Assembly (NCBI GenBank): GCA_019348475.1
Contig: JAHWJJ010000247.1
Location: 1 to 7,002, forward strand
Length of the DNA stretch: 7,002 nucleotides
Source of the DNA: Gemmatimonadota bacterium
Lineage (GTDB): Bacteria; Gemmatimonadota; Gemmatimonadetes; Longimicrobiales; Longimicrobiaceae
Direction of reading: 5' to 3'
Part shown: one piece after another, positions 4,365 to 7,002 of the stretch
Position numbering within the stretch: the stretch's first letter is position 1
How the letters are laid out: every line of letters begins with the position of its first letter
Program-made: the position numbers and the translations under genes
Notes under the pieces: generated by a model
Seen by the model: the letters and a program-made list of their open reading frames with translations, nothing else
Databases searched by the model: none
Told to the model about the DNA's origin: nothing

Positions 4365-5765
4365 ATGGCGGCGCACCTTCTGGCGGCCCTGCCCTCGGTG
4401 CACGAGGTGCTTCGCCACCCCGAGTTCCAGGCGGCCAGCCCCCATCTGGCCGACCCGTATCGCGCCCGCCTGGTACAGAGCGTCATTCAGCGGCACCGCG
4501 ACGAATTGCGCTCCGGGACCTCTTCATCGACGCCCGAATCCATTCATCTGGACGTCCTGCGATCCTGCATCGGCGAAGCCCGCGCAATCGCGAGCCCGTT
4601 TCCGCGGCGGGTGATCAACGGGACCGGCGTGCTGGTGCACACCAATTTCGGGCGGGCGCCCCTGGGCGAGCTGCTCAGCCGGATCGACGCGCGGGCCCTG
4701 GCCGGCTACACGGACCTGGAGTGGGACCCTGGATCGGGCCAGCGAGGAAACCGTGACGTGGCTCTGGGCCGGGCGCTCTGCCTGCTGACCGGCGCCGAGG
4801 CGGCGCTCGTCGTGAACAACTGTGCAAGCGCGCTGCTGCTGGGCCTGAACACGCTCGCGGCGGGCAAGGAAGTTCTGGTCAGCCGTTCGGAACTGGTGGA
4901 GATCGGGGGCAGCTTTCGCGTTCCCGAGATCATGCAGGCCAGCGGGTGCGTGCTGCGCGAGGTGGGCACGACGAACCGGACGCGGCTGGACGATTTTGCG
5001 CGGGCTGCCCGGGCCGGTGAATCGGTGTTGCTGAAGGTGCACCAGTCCAACTTCGTTCAGCGCGGCTTCGTTCAGCAGGTCCCGGTTCAGGAGATGGTCG
5101 GCCTGGGCGGCGCGCTCGGGATTCCCGTGATCGAAGACAACGGCTCGGGGCTGATGTCGGCCGATGGTGTGGCGGTGCTGGACCCCGAGCCTCGCGTGGC
5201 AGCCAGCCTGGACGCCGGCGTGGACGTGGTTTGCTGCAGCGCCGACAAGCTGTTCGGGAGCATCCAGACCGGCATCATCCTGGGCCGGGCAGAGATGATC
5301 GCGAAAATGCGGCAAAGCCCGCTCTACCGCGTGCTGCGGCTGGACAAGCTGCGGCTCGCCGTGCTGGACGCCGCACTCAAGCTGCACCTGGCCGGCGCCG
5401 GCGACGATCTGCCGCTGTGGCGCCTCTTCCACACGGACCAGGCCGAGCTGGATGCGCGGATCGGCGGCCTGCGGCTGCCCGGGCCGCAGACGCGCTGGGC
5501 GTCCTGCCGCCGCGTCCCTCTCCGGGCGACCCTGGGCGGCGGCTCCAACCCGGAGGCGACGTTCGCCAGCGCAGGGCTGGAACTGGTGCACCGCGATCTT
5601 TCCGCCGACGCATTGAAACGGCGGTTGAGCACCCGGGACGTGCCGATCGTGGGATACGTCAGGCAGGACCGGCTGTACCTGGACGTGCGCACCTTCTTCC
5701 CCGACGACTTTCCCCAGCTCCAGCGCGCGCTCGACGAATTGAGCGGCGAGGGCGCGGCGGAATGA
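4365..5765 (+). CDS. selA: L-seryl-tRNA(Sec) selenium transferase
   Basis: This cytosolic PLP enzyme converts Ser-tRNA-Sec to Sec-tRNA-Sec using selenophosphate. The 466-residue length fits the family (E. coli 463). The N-terminal domain starts MAAHLLAALPSVHEVLRHPE. Core motifs are INGTGVLVHTNFGRAPLG (84-101), GQRGNRD (125-131), SELVEIGGSFRVPEIM (175-190), EVGTTNRT (199-206), KVHQSNF (224-230) and CSADKLFGSIQTGII (291-305), whose Lys295 corresponds to the PLP-binding Lys295 of E. coli. Some usually constant positions differ: EDNGSGL replaces a DLGSGS-type stretch and SADK replaces SGDK. The ATG at 4365 is chosen because the protein's family-like N-terminus begins there; GTG at 4356 is possible. 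Neither has a Shine-Dalgarno sequence: the 23 bases after selC are pyrimidine-rich. The frame is open upstream to 3966 but would cross selC, so longer starts are wrong. It overlaps selB by four bases (ATGA). Confidence 0.96.
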   Translation: MAAHLLAALPSVHEVLRHPEFQAASPHLADPYRARLVQSVIQRHRDELRSGTSSSTPESIHLDVLRSCIGEARAIASPFPRRVINGTGVLVHTNFGRAPLGELLSRIDARALAGYTDLEWDPGSGQRGNRDVALGRALCLLTGAEAALVVNNCASALLLGLNTLAAGKEVLVSRSELVEIGGSFRVPEIMQASGCVLREVGTTNRTRLDDFARAARAGESVLLKVHQSNFVQRGFVQQVPVQEMVGLGGALGIPVIEDNGSGLMSADGVAVLDPEPRVAASLDAGVDVVCCSADKLFGSIQTGIILGRAEMIAKMRQSPLYRVLRLDKLRLAVLDAALKLHLAGAGDDLPLWRLFHTDQAELDARIGGLRLPGPQTRWASCRRVPLRATLGGGSNPEATFASAGLELVHRDLSADALKRRLSTRDVPIVGYVRQDRLYLDVRTFFPDDFPQLQRALDELSGEGAAE

Positions 5766-7002
5766 GGCTTGTCGGGACATCGGGGCACATCGACCACGGC
5801 AAGTCCACGCTGGTCCACGCGCTCACCGGCATCCACCCCTCGCGCCTTCCCGAAGAGCAGGCGCGCGGGATGACCATCGACCTGGGGTACGCCTGGCTGG
5901 ACCACCCGGACGGCTCGCGCCTGGGCATCGTCGACGTACCCGGGCACGAGAAGCTGGTGAAGAACATGGTCGCGGGCGCCACCGGCTTCGAACTGGCCCT
6001 GTGGGTGGTGGACGCGCGCGAAAGCGTGATGCCGCAGTCGCGCGAGCACCTGGCCATCCTGGACCTGCTCGGCGCTCGCTCACTGATCCCCGTCATCACG
6101 AAGGCCGACGCCGCCGAGCCGGGCCAGGTAGCCGCCGCTCGCGCCGACGTGCACGCCCTGCTGGCCGAGGTGATGATTTCCGTGCAGCCGGTGCACGTCG
6201 TCGACTCGGTCTCCGGCCGCGGCATCGCAGAACTGAGGCAGGCTCTGTTCGATTCCTGCCGTGGTGGCCAGGAGGGGCGTGGCGAGCCGCCGTACCTGGC
6301 CATCGACCGCGTCTTCAGCCTCAAAGGGATCGGCACCGTAGTCACGGGCACCCTGGCGCGGGGCAGGCTGGCGGAGGGCGACCAGGTGGCGGTGACGTCG
6401 CAGTCCGGGACGTGGCGCATTCGATCGTTGACGAACCATCATCACCGCGTTGCCCAGATCGGCGCGGGCCACCGCGTGGGGGTAAACCTCGCCGCGCTCG
6501 CGGCGGACCAGGTGCGGCGCGGCGACGTCCTGGTTGCCCCCGATCACCCGTACCGGGGCCGCTGGCTGAACGCGCGCCTGCGCTGGGTCCCCGGCGCCCG
6601 AACCGAATGGAAGCACGGTGCCCGGCTGCTGTTCTACGCCGGGTGCGTGGAGCAAGGGTGCCGGGTGTGGGGGCTGGAGCGCGACGGGCCGGAGTGGTGG
6701 GCGCAACTGGAGCTGGGCGAGGAGACGTGCTTCTATCCCGGCCAGCGCTTCATCCTCCGTGGGACGAGTCCGCTTGCGACCGTCGGGGGCGGCGAGGTAA
6801 TGGACCTGGCGCCGGAACGCGCGCGGCGCCTTACCCGCGCGGAGCGGGTCGCGTACGCCCTCCGGCTTCGAGGCGAGCCGGGGCTGGCGGCGTACCTGGC
6901 GGAAGCGCCCACGCCCGTCGCCGACATCGGCTCGCTCGCCCGCCGCTGGCTTTTGCCCGAGCGCGACATCGTGCGCGAGGCCGAGGCCAGCCGGGCGCTC
7001 TG
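5762..7002 (+). CDS. selB: Selenocysteine-specific elongation factor SelB, partial (C-terminus off the right edge)
   Basis: SelB is the GTPase that binds Sec-tRNA-Sec and, through C-terminal winged helices, the SECIS hairpin of selenoprotein mRNA. I read 413 codons of an expected 600 or so. GTPase motifs are GHIDHGKST (8-16, G1), RGMTIDLGYAW (36-46, with switch Thr38), DVPGHEK (58-64, G3) and TKAD (113-116, G4, the Thr form also found in E. coli SelB). The domain 2 signature AIDRVFSLKGIGTVVTGTL (180-198) follows, with Asp182-Arg183 at the place linked to recognition of the Sec moiety. Domain 3 runs to about residue 350, and the visible end reaches only the start of the winged-helix region. 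The ATG at 5762 overlaps the selA stop, so translation is probably coupled. The upstream sequence inside selA gives only a weak GAGGG-like site. No defect is seen in the visible part. Confidence 0.97.
   Translation, partial: MRLVGTSGHIDHGKSTLVHALTGIHPSRLPEEQARGMTIDLGYAWLDHPDGSRLGIVDVPGHEKLVKNMVAGATGFELALWVVDARESVMPQSREHLAILDLLGARSLIPVITKADAAEPGQVAAARADVHALLAEVMISVQPVHVVDSVSGRGIAELRQALFDSCRGGQEGRGEPPYLAIDRVFSLKGIGTVVTGTLARGRLAEGDQVAVTSQSGTWRIRSLTNHHHRVAQIGAGHRVGVNLAALAADQVRRGDVLVAPDHPYRGRWLNARLRWVPGARTEWKHGARLLFYAGCVEQGCRVWGLERDGPEWWAQLELGEETCFYPGQRFILRGTSPLATVGGGEVMDLAPERARRLTRAERVAYALRLRGEPGLAAYLAEAPTPVADIGSLARRWLLPERDIVREAEASRAL

Noticed and set aside
4365..4400. SECIS-like SelB-binding hairpin at the start of selA, as in the E. 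coli selAB leader.
   Set aside because: Only weak pairings such as GCACC/GGTGC with a 19-base loop are visible; no bulged-U stem with a GU-containing loop is evident.

Overview
The window comes from a high-GC bacterium that inserts selenocysteine. Third codon positions are strongly G/C, starts are ATG or GTG, and every complete gene ends in TGA. Nothing fixes the phylum. The single-domain cytosolic GH84, the PIG-L/NagB-like pair and the variant SelA motifs would fit an environmental lineage such as Gemmatimonadota or a relative, but that is a guess. I see no insertion sequence, phage gene, CRISPR array or rRNA.

Left part (1-2653), an amino-sugar module. Two minus-strand genes overlap by four bases: a PIG-L (LmbE-like) zinc deacetylase, then a NagB-like glucosamine-6-phosphate deaminase/isomerase that runs off the window's left edge. 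Diverging from them across a promoter-bearing gap is a plus-strand GH84 beta-N-acetylglucosaminidase, a relative of O-GlcNAcase, with no export signal. The inferred order is release of GlcNAc by GH84, deacetylation by PIG-L, then deamination by the NagB-like enzyme. A kinase would have to lie elsewhere, and PIG-L would replace the usual NagA.

Middle part (2654-4249). A plus-strand gene encodes a DUF1460-family (NlpC/P60-like, AmiA-type) muropeptide amidase homologue. Its nucleophile position appears to be Ala rather than Cys. It shares with the GH84 gene a bipartite upstream element of identical sequence and spacing (GGCTTTCGCT, then TACCATT starting 26 bases further on), so the two may be co-expressed. 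About 460 bases without a confident gene follow, ending in a strong hairpin and a sigma70-like promoter.

Right part (4191-7002), the selenocysteine decoding locus: promoter, selC (tRNA-Sec, anticodon UCA), selA 23 bases downstream, then selB overlapping selA by four bases and cut by the right edge. tRNA-Sec is charged with serine, SelA converts Ser-tRNA-Sec to Sec-tRNA-Sec, and SelB delivers it to the ribosome at UGA codons marked by a SECIS hairpin. selD and any selenoprotein gene are outside the window. The tight spacing suggests one transcript from which the tRNA is cut out, leaving a selAB mRNA with a very short leader that lacks a Shine-Dalgarno sequence.
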